From assembly GCF_009792895.1 (NCBI RefSeq), contig NZ_WSSC01000001.1, forward strand, positions 1,488,001 to 1,552,000: a DNA stretch of 64,000 bases, in the 5' to 3' direction. Each line of letters starts with the position of its first letter. The stretch's first letter is position 1. Both the position numbers and the translations under genes were made by a program. This document shows, piece by piece, positions 54,271-63,539 of this stretch. The notes beneath the pieces are model-generated. The model searched no databases, had not been told where the DNA came from, and saw only the letters and a list, made by a program, of their open reading frames with translations. The stretch is from Pigmentibacter ruber. GTDB taxonomy: Bacteria; Bdellovibrionota_B; Oligoflexia; Silvanigrellales; Silvanigrellaceae.

Positions 54271-55671
54271 TTACTTTAAATATTGCAATGAATATATTGA
54301 TAACTGTTTATTTAACGCAGGATCTAAAATTATAAATTTCTCATTCTTTTTTAAATTAATAACATATGAATATAGATCATTTGCATCCTTTAAACTTGAG
54401 TTTTTTATTTTTAAATCAAGAAGATAAGATAATCCAATAGGAGTTGCAAAAGAACTGACTGCATCAGCCCCTATTGGTGGCATTGTACCGACATTAAAAG
54501 TGGAAAATTCTACGGCACCTAAAGCAAAATTAAAAGGTCTTTGTTTTTCTACAGCAATATTTATATATATATCTGTGCACTGTTCAGAATTTTCATTGCC
54601 ATTTAATAAATATTTTTTAGATCTGTCACTAATAATTCCTTCTGGAGGAATATCTCTATTTAATGAATTTATATAACCTACCCTTATTCTATTCTTGAGT
54701 GGTTGGCAGTCAGAATAAAAATCAGAATTATTTTTATCAACATAACTACTTGAGGATAAATTTGCTTGAACAAGAATTACATTATTATTTTCAACTAGTT
54801 TTGTCAAAAATTGCTCAAAATATAATTTATTTACAGATCTTTTAAAACTGCTTTTTATTTTTATATTAGGACATAATTTATTAAAAATATTAAAATAGGA
54901 AGAATCTATTCCTTCAGAGAGGGATATAAAATTAATTCCATATTCAATTATTTTTTTATTTATATAATTAGATTGAAAGCTTAATAATATTTTTAATTTA
55001 TCTAATTTATATTCATCTTTTAAATTATAATCACAAATAATTTCATTCCATTTTTTTTGTGAATCATAGTAAAGCAAAAACTGCGCTTGAGGATTATTAT
55101 TTGCTAAAAAATTAAAAATGCTGACTGAATGCCCTCGTGAATTGGTTTGGAAAAGAATATTACTTAATTCTTGACCAAAAGAAGCTGAAAAAATTTCTTG
55201 ATTTGGTTTTAAGGATTCACTTGGGATAAAAGAAAAATCAGAAGGATTTAAAATATTAGTTAATATATTATTTGCAGATGAATTAATTTCTAGAAATCTA
55301 ATATCAGTTGTAATTTCACCATTTGCACCTTCCACTAAATTTTCTAATACTCGATTATAATATCTAGTATATGCAGCTAATGCCATTCCACTATCATCAA
55401 TTACTAGTATTCTATAATTATTACTATTCGCATTTGGTAAAGCTTTTTTTGGATATACCAGTTCCTTTTTTGTACAAGTTTCTGTTCCTTTAGCACAAGA
55501 ATATTGCCACTCTTCTATTGCATTTTTAACAAGTTGATTTATTTTTTCATAATTATTATTCAAATCAGGGGATTGAATATTGGCATATATAAGCATAAAA
55601 TTTAAAAATGGAAAAATAAAAAATATGCCCTTAAATTTTACCTTTTTTACAAGTAAATAAATATACAACAT
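54271..55671 (-). CDS. Divergent subtilisin-like (S8) serine protease, exported
   Basis: A 466-residue exported protein (signal-like segment to about residue 30). Motifs fall in the S8 order: Asp93 in VIDDSG, His181 in RGHSVSIFNFLA with NPQAQFLLY behind it (as in HGTHVAG plus the following strand), a serine-rich FISLSEG like the MSLG strand, Asn304 in VQANLSSSS as the oxyanion Asn, and Ser407 in VSSFATPIGLSYLL, matching GTSxATP. Overall identity to typical subtilisins appears very low, so this is pattern-based. It is the last gene of a three-gene cassette with a helical membrane protein and a Hint protein. Confidence 0.7.
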   Translation of the reverse strand: MLYIYLLVKKVKFKGIFFIFPFLNFMLIYANIQSPDLNNNYEKINQLVKNAIEEWQYSCAKGTETCTKKELVYPKKALPNANSNNYRILVIDDSGMALAAYTRYYNRVLENLVEGANGEITTDIRFLEINSSANNILTNILNPSDFSFIPSESLKPNQEIFSASFGQELSNILFQTNSRGHSVSIFNFLANNNPQAQFLLYYDSQKKWNEIICDYNLKDEYKLDKLKILLSFQSNYINKKIIEYGINFISLSEGIDSSYFNIFNKLCPNIKIKSSFKRSVNKLYFEQFLTKLVENNNVILVQANLSSSSYVDKNNSDFYSDCQPLKNRIRVGYINSLNRDIPPEGIISDRSKKYLLNGNENSEQCTDIYINIAVEKQRPFNFALGAVEFSTFNVGTMPPIGADAVSSFATPIGLSYLLDLKIKNSSLKDANDLYSYVINLKKNEKFIILDPALNKQLSIYSLQYLK

Positions 55672-55679
55672 TTTTACCC

Positions 55680-56453
55680 CTAAGTATCAGAAAAATATTT
55701 AGACATTATTGCAGTTGTTTTTTCTCTACCAAATTTTGACTTTAAAGAAAAAAACACACTTTGATCAAAAATATCTTTTAATTCTTTATTTTTTAAAGAG
55801 CCTTTAAAACCTATATTTGTTAAATAAAATCCTAAATTTTTTTCTAATTCTTCTGAATTTTGAATACTTATAAAAGAACTTACTAAATCATAAATATCCG
55901 CCTCTTCACCTTTATTTATTAATTTCTTTTCATCAAAATTTCTCGTAATTTTATTTATAGTATCAATTAATGGTTCTTGATTTCCAATTATTGCTAATTC
56001 TTTTAAAGCCTTGATGGCAAAGACCCTAGCATAAGCTTGATTATCTCCAGCTATTTTTATTGCATTTTCTTTATCTAATAAAATTTCTTGAATTATATTA
56101 ACAATTTTTCTCTGATTACCAGAATAGTACATGGAGAAAAAACTATCTTTAAATTCTTTTTCAAAATTTATGTATGTATATTTATCTTTTAAATTTTTAA
56201 TCATTTTTATAATTGCAATTTTTTCCTTTGAGAATTCATAACTAGAATTATTTATTTCTAATTCATTTGTATTATTTTTAATTTTACTATCTAAATTATC
56301 TCTCGAAAAAGACAATAAATTATCTCGATTTTGTATTAAATCTGTTTTATAGTTATGATTATTCTTTTTGTTTAAAGATAAATATAAAAAAATTAACAGA
56401 ATAGATAAAATTATCAGAAAATATTTTTTTTTATTTTTCATTTTTAAATCCAA
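55680..56453 (-). CDS. Membrane-anchored helical protein of unknown function
   Basis: A 257-residue protein with one N-terminal membrane anchor (about 10-28, FLIILSILLIFLYLSL) after a basic start. The rest is predicted helical: a polar Asn-rich stretch (30-75), then ARVFAIKALKELAIIGNQEPLIDTI (about 145-169), which looks like a HEAT-type helix pair. An alternative start is Met5 (56441). I do not recognise the family. It lies eight bases upstream of the S8-like protease and 22 bases downstream of the Hint gene, which points to one operon. Confidence 0.7.
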   Translation of the reverse strand: MDLKMKNKKKYFLIILSILLIFLYLSLNKKNNHNYKTDLIQNRDNLLSFSRDNLDSKIKNNTNELEINNSSYEFSKEKIAIIKMIKNLKDKYTYINFEKEFKDSFFSMYYSGNQRKIVNIIQEILLDKENAIKIAGDNQAYARVFAIKALKELAIIGNQEPLIDTINKITRNFDEKKLINKGEEADIYDLVSSFISIQNSEELEKNLGFYLTNIGFKGSLKNKELKDIFDQSVFFSLKSKFGREKTTAIMSKYFSDT

Positions 56454-56475
56454 AAAATTAAACCAGTAATAAAAA

Positions 56476-57267
56476 TTATTCTCTTACTGTAATTGAATTA
56501 AGCATACTCTTTAAATTATTTTGCCAAGCTAAATCACCAACTATAAGACCTTCAGCGAATAAGGTGTGTTCAATTGGTGTTTTTCCCGAAGTTAATATAT
56601 TTAACACATCATCATTTGTAAATTCACGCTCAATTTTAAGAACACTAACTGGTTTACCATTGGCTTGTACCAATTTATCAGTCAATTGAACTTTTTCAGC
56701 TTCAACCATTTTACCATTGCTAAGTAAAATTGCATGTTTTTTGGTAACAGCAAGTCGTAAATTATTTTCTGTATAAATAACAATGAGTGGTTCTTTTTCT
56801 GGTCCGCTCGTGGTTTGAAATAAATCAAAAGTATTGGACTTAATTGTAGATAACTTAGTATCTTGATGAAGACTTAAAACTTTGTAGTGTTGTTTTTCTG
56901 AAATAATTTTTTCTATTTTTTCATAACCCATAAAGTTAATATCTTTTCCAACAGAAAATATTCTTGTATTTTTTTCAAAACATCCACATGAACACCATGC
57001 TCTTAGTATGTTGTTACGATCGCAAATTGGATAAGAATTATATGCGACTAAGGAATCATATTCTTCTTTATTTATGCATCCGCTTCTGAGACCATAGTCT
57101 CTTTCGCCTTGGCAAGTGGGAGCATCAGGAATATTGTCTACACAACGTCCATTTCTATCAGTAGGACCTATAATTCTATTTCCTGCATAAGATCTATTAC
57201 TAATAGAAATTATTGATATTATAATACTAGTAAAAAGCAAAACACGTTTAAACAAGTTATTATACAT
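56476..57267 (-). CDS. Secreted Hint-domain (hedgehog/intein-like) protein
   Basis: A 263-residue exported protein. Signal peptide to about residue 28 (NRSYA). A Cys-rich segment (Cys42, 52, 64, 82, 92, 94) leads to the Hint start GCFEKNTRIFSV, with Cys96 as the expected nucleophile. The block B motif is VTKKHAILLSNG (Thr and His). The C-terminal part TPIEHTLFAEGLIVGDLAWQ matches the last Hint strand but has Gly-Asp where inteins have His-Asn. So N-S acyl shift chemistry is possible, but intein-type splicing is unlikely. Only about 10 residues follow the domain. AAGGGG precedes the ATG. Confidence 0.82.
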   Translation of the reverse strand: MYNNLFKRVLLFTSIIISIISISNRSYAGNRIIGPTDRNGRCVDNIPDAPTCQGERDYGLRSGCINKEEYDSLVAYNSYPICDRNNILRAWCSCGCFEKNTRIFSVGKDINFMGYEKIEKIISEKQHYKVLSLHQDTKLSTIKSNTFDLFQTTSGPEKEPLIVIYTENNLRLAVTKKHAILLSNGKMVEAEKVQLTDKLVQANGKPVSVLKIEREFTNDDVLNILTSGKTPIEHTLFAEGLIVGDLAWQNNLKSMLNSITVRE

Positions 57268-57318
57268 ATAAACCCCTTTTGTTTGGAAATGTAAGAGTTA
57301 ATGTATATTCAAATTTTA

Positions 57319-57359
57319 TTTTTGAAAAATTCTTAATACTTTTTTGAAAAGTTCTTAAT
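57319..57359. repeat. Two 19-bp direct repeats, 22 bp apart, upstream of the Hint gene
   Basis: TTTTTGAAAAATTCTTAAT (57319-57337) and TTTTTGAAAAGTTCTTAAT (57341-57359) differ at one base and are spaced by 22 bp, two turns of the helix. They lie 52-92 bases upstream of the Hint gene start, suitable for a tandem regulator-binding site. Confidence 0.6.
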
Positions 57360-57517
57360 TATGGCTTTAAATCAAAATATTGTTTCTTAATTTTAATATT
57401 GCGAAGTCAAAATAATGACATTGTGAAGACCTATACATAAATCTATCTATAACTTAATAGTGAGTAAATATTTAAATTATTTTGTATATGATTGGAAAAA
57501 GCGAAAATATAATTCTA

Positions 57518-58486
57518 TTAGTCTCTAACTCTGTGTAATAGTACTTTAGATTGATCTGCATATCTTACACCAACATATATCGATATTAATACACAAAACA
57601 TACCTAGAAATGTCGTTATGTGAAATGGTTCATTTAAAAATATTATTGCTAATATTGCCGAACTTATAGGAATAACCCCAGTCATTAATGCCGCTGTATT
57701 TGAGTCTATTTTAGCAATTCCTCTATTATAAAATGTATAAAAGAGAGCTCCACTAAACAAGCCAATAAAAAAACTTAATATCCATATTTTTGAATCTATT
57801 TGAAAGAAATTGATTTCCCTTGCAGAATAAATAGCAAAAGGTAAACAAAACAATCCATTTAATAAATTAATGAATAATCCTGAAACTATAGGACAGACTT
57901 TAATTTTAATCATTTTTGCAAATATTGTAAATAATGCTTCTGGTACCATTGCTAAAAATACTATAAAATTCCCTAAAATCATTTGCTCAGAAGTGTGCTC
58001 TAAAATTTTATCATTCGCTACTTGCCCTGGAATTCTAGTCAAATTTAATATCATAATTCCCAAAACAACTAAACAAACGCTCAAGACATGAATTCGTTTC
58101 AGAGGTTGTCGCAAAAATAGATATGAGAAAATAACAATTATTGTTGGAATAGAACTTCCAATAATACCAACTGAAGTTGCTGTTGTTTTATTCAGTCCAT
58201 ACATGTAAATAAAATTAAAAAACACACCACCAGAAAGTGCCATTAGTATATAAATAAACCAATCATAGCTATTAAACTTATTATCTTCTATGTAAAATTT
58301 AAATTTTTTCATAATAATTGCCATAAAAAGCAATATTAATACACCAAAAATATATCTTAATTCTAATAACAGCATTAAAGGTGCTTTTTCAATTAAAAAT
58401 TTATTTAAAATGATATTTACACCAACAAAAGAATTCGCAATACCTATTTCAAAAACACCAATTAGGTAATTATTATTTTTTTTCAC
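57518..58486 (-). CDS. EamA/DMT superfamily transporter
   Basis: A 322-residue membrane protein with ten hydrophobic segments in two repeats of the EamA fold. Typical features are the ALSGGVFFNFIYMYGLNKTTATSVGIIGSSIPTIIVIFSYLFL run in the first half and NTAALMTGVIPISSAILAIIFLNEP in the second. Such transporters export amino acids or other small metabolites; the substrate is not predictable. It lies 20 bases downstream of gshA on the same strand, but there is no other sign of a shared function. Confidence 0.92.
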   Translation of the reverse strand: MKKNNNYLIGVFEIGIANSFVGVNIILNKFLIEKAPLMLLLELRYIFGVLILLFMAIIMKKFKFYIEDNKFNSYDWFIYILMALSGGVFFNFIYMYGLNKTTATSVGIIGSSIPTIIVIFSYLFLRQPLKRIHVLSVCLVVLGIMILNLTRIPGQVANDKILEHTSEQMILGNFIVFLAMVPEALFTIFAKMIKIKVCPIVSGLFINLLNGLFCLPFAIYSAREINFFQIDSKIWILSFFIGLFSGALFYTFYNRGIAKIDSNTAALMTGVIPISSAILAIIFLNEPFHITTFLGMFCVLISIYVGVRYADQSKVLLHRVRD

Positions 58487-58506
58487 TCAGCATTTCCACC
58501 AATAAA

Positions 58507-59832
58507 TTAGTATAAAAATTTACCAAATTCTTTTGCGGGATTTAATGTCTTATTTTTTTCAACAAATTCAAGAGCACTTGCAGCTTTCCAATATTCAGGT
58601 TTTTGTACTAAAAAATCTTTATATGCATTAACAGCCTTACAAGCTTCTTGTTCTTTTAAATCAGATAACATTTCTATAGCAAGATTTAATAAAGGAACTT
58701 CTAATTCAGAGTAATCATGTTTTTCAACAAATACTTTTTTAAAATCTATTTTTTTCTTTTTGAGAAACTGCCAAACTTCTTTTCTCACTTTACTAGTTTT
58801 TGCTAATGCCCAAAAAAAAGCTACTGGAGCAAAAGTGTGTTCGAATGGTTGAGCATCAATATGTCTAATTTCTAAAAAATCTCTTAGTCTTAAATGCGGA
58901 AATAAAGTTCCTAAATGGGTTTCCCAGCTATTTAAATCAGGATATTTGCCTTTGTAGCCATTTTCTAACCAGCTTTCAAAAGATAATTCATTAAACAAAG
59001 GTTGTTCTTGAATAGGCAGACCATCAATAAAAAAGACATTTGCTTTTTTAGCCCATTGCGCATAGGCACATTCAGCATTATCTGAAAACGGCATATTTTT
59101 TGGAATTCCTGAACGAGAGGGATCCATTTTCTCCCAAATTTCTTGTCTTTCAGAATAATATTGACTTTTCATCCCTTTAAAATATTGAGAATTTGCAAAT
59201 AATTTTTGTGTAATAGGAACTAAAACTAAAATCAAATTAACAGCATCTTGCCAATTTTCATCACCAAAAATATCTAAATTAGCCTGAACAGTTGCACTAT
59301 GTCGCATCATGTCTATGCCACGCACTTGAGGTGCGGATTCAAAATACCGAGTCATAATTTGATAACGCTCTTTAGGCAAGACCAAAGGATGATCATTCTT
59401 TGAAATTGGATTTGTTCCATGCGAAAGAAAAACAAGTTCACCTGCTGCTGCTTCTTCTATTATCTTCAAACCTTTTATAACATTTTCAATAACATCCGTT
59501 AATTTTTCAAATGGTGCGGAAGAGTATTCTATTTGCCCTCCTGGCTCTACACTAATATTGCCACCATGTTTGAGAAAAATATCTGTTATTAGAGATGAAG
59601 ATTCATCATATTTTATTTTAATTGGCGTTGAAATTTCAGCAACTCTTTTTAAAAAAGACTGCACATCCAATTTTGCAGATTCTGTACCAATGGGAGCTAA
59701 AGTTTTCGCATCATATGCGTGCATTTCCATTTCTAAACCAATTTTTTCCATTCCCTCTCTCGTACCTTTAATTGGCTGAGTCCATACACGGGAACAAATA
59801 TTTTTATCAACTAAAGATTTTTGAGATATCAT
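58507..59832 (-). CDS. gshA: Glutamate-cysteine ligase
   Basis: The first enzyme of glutathione synthesis, joining glutamate and cysteine with ATP. It is 441 residues long and belongs to the plant/proteobacterial GCS2 type. Features are KIGLEMEMHAYD at the start, the SVEPGGQIEYSSAPFE motif of the substrate site, RYQIMTRYFES, RHSATVQANLDI and LRDFLEIRHIDAQP. The start has a GGAG site whose complement lies 13 bases upstream, forming a small hairpin. No gshB is seen, so the second step must be elsewhere or use another enzyme. Glutaredoxin is also encoded in the window. Confidence 0.92.
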   Translation of the reverse strand: MISQKSLVDKNICSRVWTQPIKGTREGMEKIGLEMEMHAYDAKTLAPIGTESAKLDVQSFLKRVAEISTPIKIKYDESSSLITDIFLKHGGNISVEPGGQIEYSSAPFEKLTDVIENVIKGLKIIEEAAAGELVFLSHGTNPISKNDHPLVLPKERYQIMTRYFESAPQVRGIDMMRHSATVQANLDIFGDENWQDAVNLILVLVPITQKLFANSQYFKGMKSQYYSERQEIWEKMDPSRSGIPKNMPFSDNAECAYAQWAKKANVFFIDGLPIQEQPLFNELSFESWLENGYKGKYPDLNSWETHLGTLFPHLRLRDFLEIRHIDAQPFEHTFAPVAFFWALAKTSKVRKEVWQFLKKKKIDFKKVFVEKHDYSELEVPLLNLAIEMLSDLKEQEACKAVNAYKDFLVQKPEYWKAASALEFVEKNKTLNPAKEFGKFLY

Positions 59833-59868
59833 TGTTGCAGCTCCAAAAAAACAATAAGGAGCCTCATC

Positions 59869-60291
59869 TTATTTTTTTTGGATTGCAGGATCAAGCTGGA
59901 GAGCAAAATCAGTAACGCCTTCAGAGCGAAGAGCATCCATAACTATAACAACAGAATTATAAACAGCTTCTTTATCAGCACTAATCATGGCAACGACTTT
60001 TGCTTTATTTTTTGTTGCATCTCTTGCAACAGTTTTTAATTCATCTACAGATGTTGATTTACCATCTAACATGAATTCACCAGACTTACCTATTGAAATA
60101 TTAAAAGTCTTTTGATTTTCTAACTGCTCTGCAGTTGTTGCTTTTGGTAACTCCAGCTTCATTCCTTTATTTACAATAAAATGCGCAGTAACCATAAATA
60201 TAACGAGAAGAACAAGGACAACATCAACGAAAGGTGTAATATTTATATCAACAATTGGATCTTCATCTCCTCCACCTGTTTTTCCTGCCAT
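59869..60291 (-). CDS. exbD: ExbD/TolR family protein
   Basis: A 140-residue inner-membrane protein: a short cytoplasmic start (GGGDEDPIVDINITPFVDVVLVLL) with the essential Asp in the membrane segment (about 23-42), then a periplasmic domain. It forms the proton-driven motor with ExbB. Its stop lies 36 bases before gshA. It starts two bases after the exbB stop, so they form one unit. TolR cannot be ruled out, since no tolA or tolB is nearby; the TonB-like protein in the window favours ExbD. Confidence 0.85.
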   Translation of the reverse strand: MAGKTGGGDEDPIVDINITPFVDVVLVLLVIFMVTAHFIVNKGMKLELPKATTAEQLENQKTFNISIGKSGEFMLDGKSTSVDELKTVARDATKNKAKVVAMISADKEAVYNSVVIVMDALRSEGVTDFALQLDPAIQKK

Positions 60292-60293
60292 AA

Positions 60294-60965
60294 TTAGTTA
60301 CCTTTCTTTTTGTTACTATTGCTGTTACTTCCTGCTAAACCCAAATGTGTGATGACAATTCTAGATGTCGCATCTGTATTAGCCATTTTTTTCTTTATTG
60401 CTCTATTAAAAAAGTTGAAGGCAACAACAGCAGGTATAGCAACCAACAAACCTAATGCAGTAGCGACCAAAGCTTCTGAAATTGAAGCCATGATAACTTC
60501 TGGACCAGGATTTGCTGAAGTAGATAACGCATGAAAGGCTTCGATAATCCCGATAATTGTACCGAAAAGACCTAAAAATGGCGTATTGCTCCCTAAAGTA
60601 CCAAGTACAACTAGTCCCTTTTCAAGTCTTGTTTTTGCAGCAATCATTGTTGCATTCATAGATTCTTCAGAAGCTTTTAAATTATCCAATCCTCTTTCCA
60701 AACCAACAGCAGCAACATTTGCTTCCAACATTTTTTGCCCTGAGCACCAAGCAGCAGTTTGTTCTAATGACTCATTTGAATTTAATCTTTGAGTAAGATT
60801 CTTAATAAATTCTGGAAAATCGCCACGCATTTTATGGAAAAATATTATTCTATCAATGATGATCGCAACATTAACAATACTGCATACAATCAATGTGTAC
60901 ATTACCCATTGAGGACCTGTTGCTAGGGAAAATTTGAGGAATTCTTGGGTAAGATTCATTTTCAC
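60294..60965 (-). CDS. exbB: ExbB/TolQ family proton channel protein
   Basis: A 223-residue membrane protein with three helices (about 16-35, 112-140 and 155-182). Family signatures are GLERGLDNLKA, LGTLGSNTPFLGLFGTIIGIIEAFHAL and ISEALVATALGLLVAIPAVVAFNFF. With ExbD it makes the motor that powers TonB-dependent import. No motA or flagellar genes are near. As with exbD, TolQ is an alternative. Upstream lies an aldo/keto reductase gene at a distance of 33 bases. Confidence 0.87.
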   Translation of the reverse strand: MKMNLTQEFLKFSLATGPQWVMYTLIVCSIVNVAIIIDRIIFFHKMRGDFPEFIKNLTQRLNSNESLEQTAAWCSGQKMLEANVAAVGLERGLDNLKASEESMNATMIAAKTRLEKGLVVLGTLGSNTPFLGLFGTIIGIIEAFHALSTSANPGPEVIMASISEALVATALGLLVAIPAVVAFNFFNRAIKKKMANTDATSRIVITHLGLAGSNSNSNKKKGN

Positions 60966-60998
60966 ACTCCATCATGCAAGAAAAAACTTGTAACTTTA

Positions 60999-62252
60999 TT
61001 AAGTAGTAAATTCTAAATTTTCGTAAATACCATACAAAAGTTCTTTAGCTCTAGTTAATGCAGGTCGTGCGAGCGCTTCTTCCACATCTTTTACATATTC
61101 TTCTTTCCTTGCACCACATAAAACACTTGTTACCCCAGGTAGCCAAGCTAAAGTACTAATAACAAATTGTGACAAAGTGGCATCATCATAACCTGGCACA
61201 TCTTCCAATTGCTCTTTTGCCAAACGTTCTAAATCAGCTGCTAACTTTGACCAGTTTTGCAAACCAATCTTCATACCTTCATCAAGCTGTTGTAACTCAT
61301 CAGGTTTTACTTGTGGACGAGTTAAACGAATGAGCCCATCATTGAACATGGCATTAAATGGTCTGTTTATCATTGTACCAATATTATTTTTGAGTGCATA
61401 GGAAAGAGTTGTTTCGCCAATTTCATCTCTGTCATAAAATACGGGGGAAATTTCTAGCCAGTTAAGAGGAAACTGCACCACTTTAAAGTGATGTTGATCA
61501 CTTATCGAAAGCGCAATTTCATGTACTTTTTTTAAAGAAACAGATGCATATTCTTCAGCTGGAGCACCTAAATTATTTGAACTAATACCATATGATTTTA
61601 TTTTTCCTAAAGTAACTAATTTTTCCAATGCTAAAAAACTTTCGCGTAAACGGTTGAAAAATATTTCTCTTGCTTTTTCAACTTCAATTCCTTCTAACTC
61701 AAATTTTTTAAGCATATATTCTGGATTATGAAGAAGATATACATCAATCGTTGAAATATTCATTCTATTTAATGAGCGTTCAACTTGATCAAAAATAAAC
61801 TCAGGATGAATGCAATGCCATATTTCATCACCAAACTTAATCATTTCTGGAAAGGGTTGAAGTTGTTGTTCTTTCGCTTTGGCTAGTTCAAGATTAGAAC
61901 CTTGGACATAACCAACTTTAGAAACAATAACCATGTTTTCTCTTGTTATAATTTCTTCATTAATGAGTTTTCCTAACGTTTTTCCAATAAGAAGTTCAGC
62001 TTGCCCAAATCCATAATTTGAACTTGTATCAATTAAATTCATGCCCTTTCTGATGGCAAGTTCTAAAGCTTGGCCTGATTGCGGGAATCCTAAATGTTTT
62101 GCGTAACCAATTCTATAGCTACCAAATCCTACCGGAGAAACGCTTGGTCCGCCTGAATACAATGCTCTTCGACGCGTTTCAAATACTCTTCCCAGTGACT
62201 GATTGGAAGGTCTTGTTGTAGATGCTGTAGCAAATCCCTGAAGTACATTCAT
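60999..62252 (-). CDS. Aldo/keto reductase
   Basis: A 417-residue NADPH-dependent oxidoreductase of the AKR superfamily. The core starts about residue 35 after an unusual 34-residue N-terminal extension. Motifs are LIDTSSNYGFGQAELLIGKTL (Asp and Tyr of the active site), IVSKVGYV (Lys), IDVYLLHNPEYML (His) and WLPGVTSVLCGARKEEYVKDVEEAL at the NADP-binding end. The substrate is not readable. It is 21 bases downstream of the lolC/E-type gene. Confidence 0.9.
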   Translation of the reverse strand: MNVLQGFATASTTRPSNQSLGRVFETRRRALYSGGPSVSPVGFGSYRIGYAKHLGFPQSGQALELAIRKGMNLIDTSSNYGFGQAELLIGKTLGKLINEEIITRENMVIVSKVGYVQGSNLELAKAKEQQLQPFPEMIKFGDEIWHCIHPEFIFDQVERSLNRMNISTIDVYLLHNPEYMLKKFELEGIEVEKAREIFFNRLRESFLALEKLVTLGKIKSYGISSNNLGAPAEEYASVSLKKVHEIALSISDQHHFKVVQFPLNWLEISPVFYDRDEIGETTLSYALKNNIGTMINRPFNAMFNDGLIRLTRPQVKPDELQQLDEGMKIGLQNWSKLAADLERLAKEQLEDVPGYDDATLSQFVISTLAWLPGVTSVLCGARKEEYVKDVEEALARPALTRAKELLYGIYENLEFTT

Positions 62253-62273
62253 AAATAACCCTTAAAAATTAAA

Positions 62274-63539
62274 TTAATTGCCTTGACTAATACCAAGCAT
62301 AGGTGAAACTTTTGAAGCCTTCCAAGCTGGATATAAAGCACCTACGAACGATAAGATAAGAGAAGTAAAAAAGGCAAATACAATTAATGTGACATCGATG
62401 TGCACAGGTATCCGTTCTATATTATAAAACTTTTGAAAGTCACCTAGAGATAAACCTGAAAAAATCTTTAGTATCCCTAATCCAGTTACAACTCCTAATG
62501 TTGAACCTAATAGCCCTAAAATTACTCCTGACATGACAAAAGACGAAATAACTAAGGATTTTTTTGCACCTAACGCTCTTAATATTGCAATTTGTTTTGC
62601 TCTATTCATGACTGTTAAACCTAAGGTAACTACAATATTAAATCCAGCAACAAATGAAATAATTAAAACAATTAATTTTATTGCAGTACCATCTCTTTTT
62701 ATTTGTTCAAAAAGACCTGCATGAATTTCTTGCCATGCTATAACATTATAAGGTAAATCAATATTTAATTTATTTGCTACAATAATTGCTTCATCAGGGT
62801 TTTTTAAATTTATTTCTATACCACTTGCCCAATTATCAACACCAAATAATTTTACTCCATCTTGATAATTCATTAAAACTTGTTTCTTATCAAATTCAGA
62901 TAAACCAGAGTTCATTATTCCTGTCACAAATAATTTATTATAACGAATTCCGACTTTTTTATACTCAGATGTAAAAGACATTAAAGTTACAACACTTCCT
63001 ATTTTAACTTCCAAAGAATCTGCCAGTCCTTTTCCTAAAATAACGTGCGGTAGTTGTTCTAACAGTTTACCTTCGCTTAATGTATTACGATCTTTATTTA
63101 TCAATGGACTAGAAACGTTTAAAGTATTTAAAGCATTTTCAGGATATAAATATTTATTTAAATGAACTGCTGAAGCTGAATTTGTTCCTTCAATTGCTCT
63201 TATGTAAACAGTTGCTGTTTCTTTTCCACTACTTAGAATAGATTCGTGATAAACAAAACTGCTCATTTTTTCTACTTTTGCAGGAATAAATTCTTCTAAT
63301 TCTTTAATCAATTTTGAAGGATTTGTTACTCCTGCTGGCGAATAAATTGTTACATTTGGATTTACTGAGGAAATAATATTTTTTAATTCATTTTGAAAAC
63401 TATTCAAAACTGTAATAACTACTAAAAAAGCCGATAATCCAAAACATATTCCAACTATTGAAACTAAAGAAGTAAAACTTAATTTTTTAGAGTTTTTTTT
63501 GCATAAAAAATTAAGAGATAATCTAACTAAAAGATTCAC
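62274..63539 (-). CDS. LolC/LolE-type lipoprotein-release permease (FtsX family)
   Basis: A 421-residue membrane protein with four helices: one near the N-terminus (about 22-46) and three near the C-terminus (about 280-300, 330-355, 382-405), separated by a large periplasmic domain of the MacB type. LSLNFLCKKNSKKLSFTSLVSIVGICFGLSAFLVVITVLNSFQ is family-typical, as are MNRAKQIAILRALGAKK and ALYPAWKASKVSPM. With the LolD ATPase it releases lipoproteins for transfer to the outer membrane. No lolD is in the window; the many lipoproteins here depend on such a system. Confidence 0.88.
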   Translation of the reverse strand: MNLLVRLSLNFLCKKNSKKLSFTSLVSIVGICFGLSAFLVVITVLNSFQNELKNIISSVNPNVTIYSPAGVTNPSKLIKELEEFIPAKVEKMSSFVYHESILSSGKETATVYIRAIEGTNSASAVHLNKYLYPENALNTLNVSSPLINKDRNTLSEGKLLEQLPHVILGKGLADSLEVKIGSVVTLMSFTSEYKKVGIRYNKLFVTGIMNSGLSEFDKKQVLMNYQDGVKLFGVDNWASGIEINLKNPDEAIIVANKLNIDLPYNVIAWQEIHAGLFEQIKRDGTAIKLIVLIISFVAGFNIVVTLGLTVMNRAKQIAILRALGAKKSLVISSFVMSGVILGLLGSTLGVVTGLGILKIFSGLSLGDFQKFYNIERIPVHIDVTLIVFAFFTSLILSFVGALYPAWKASKVSPMLGISQGN

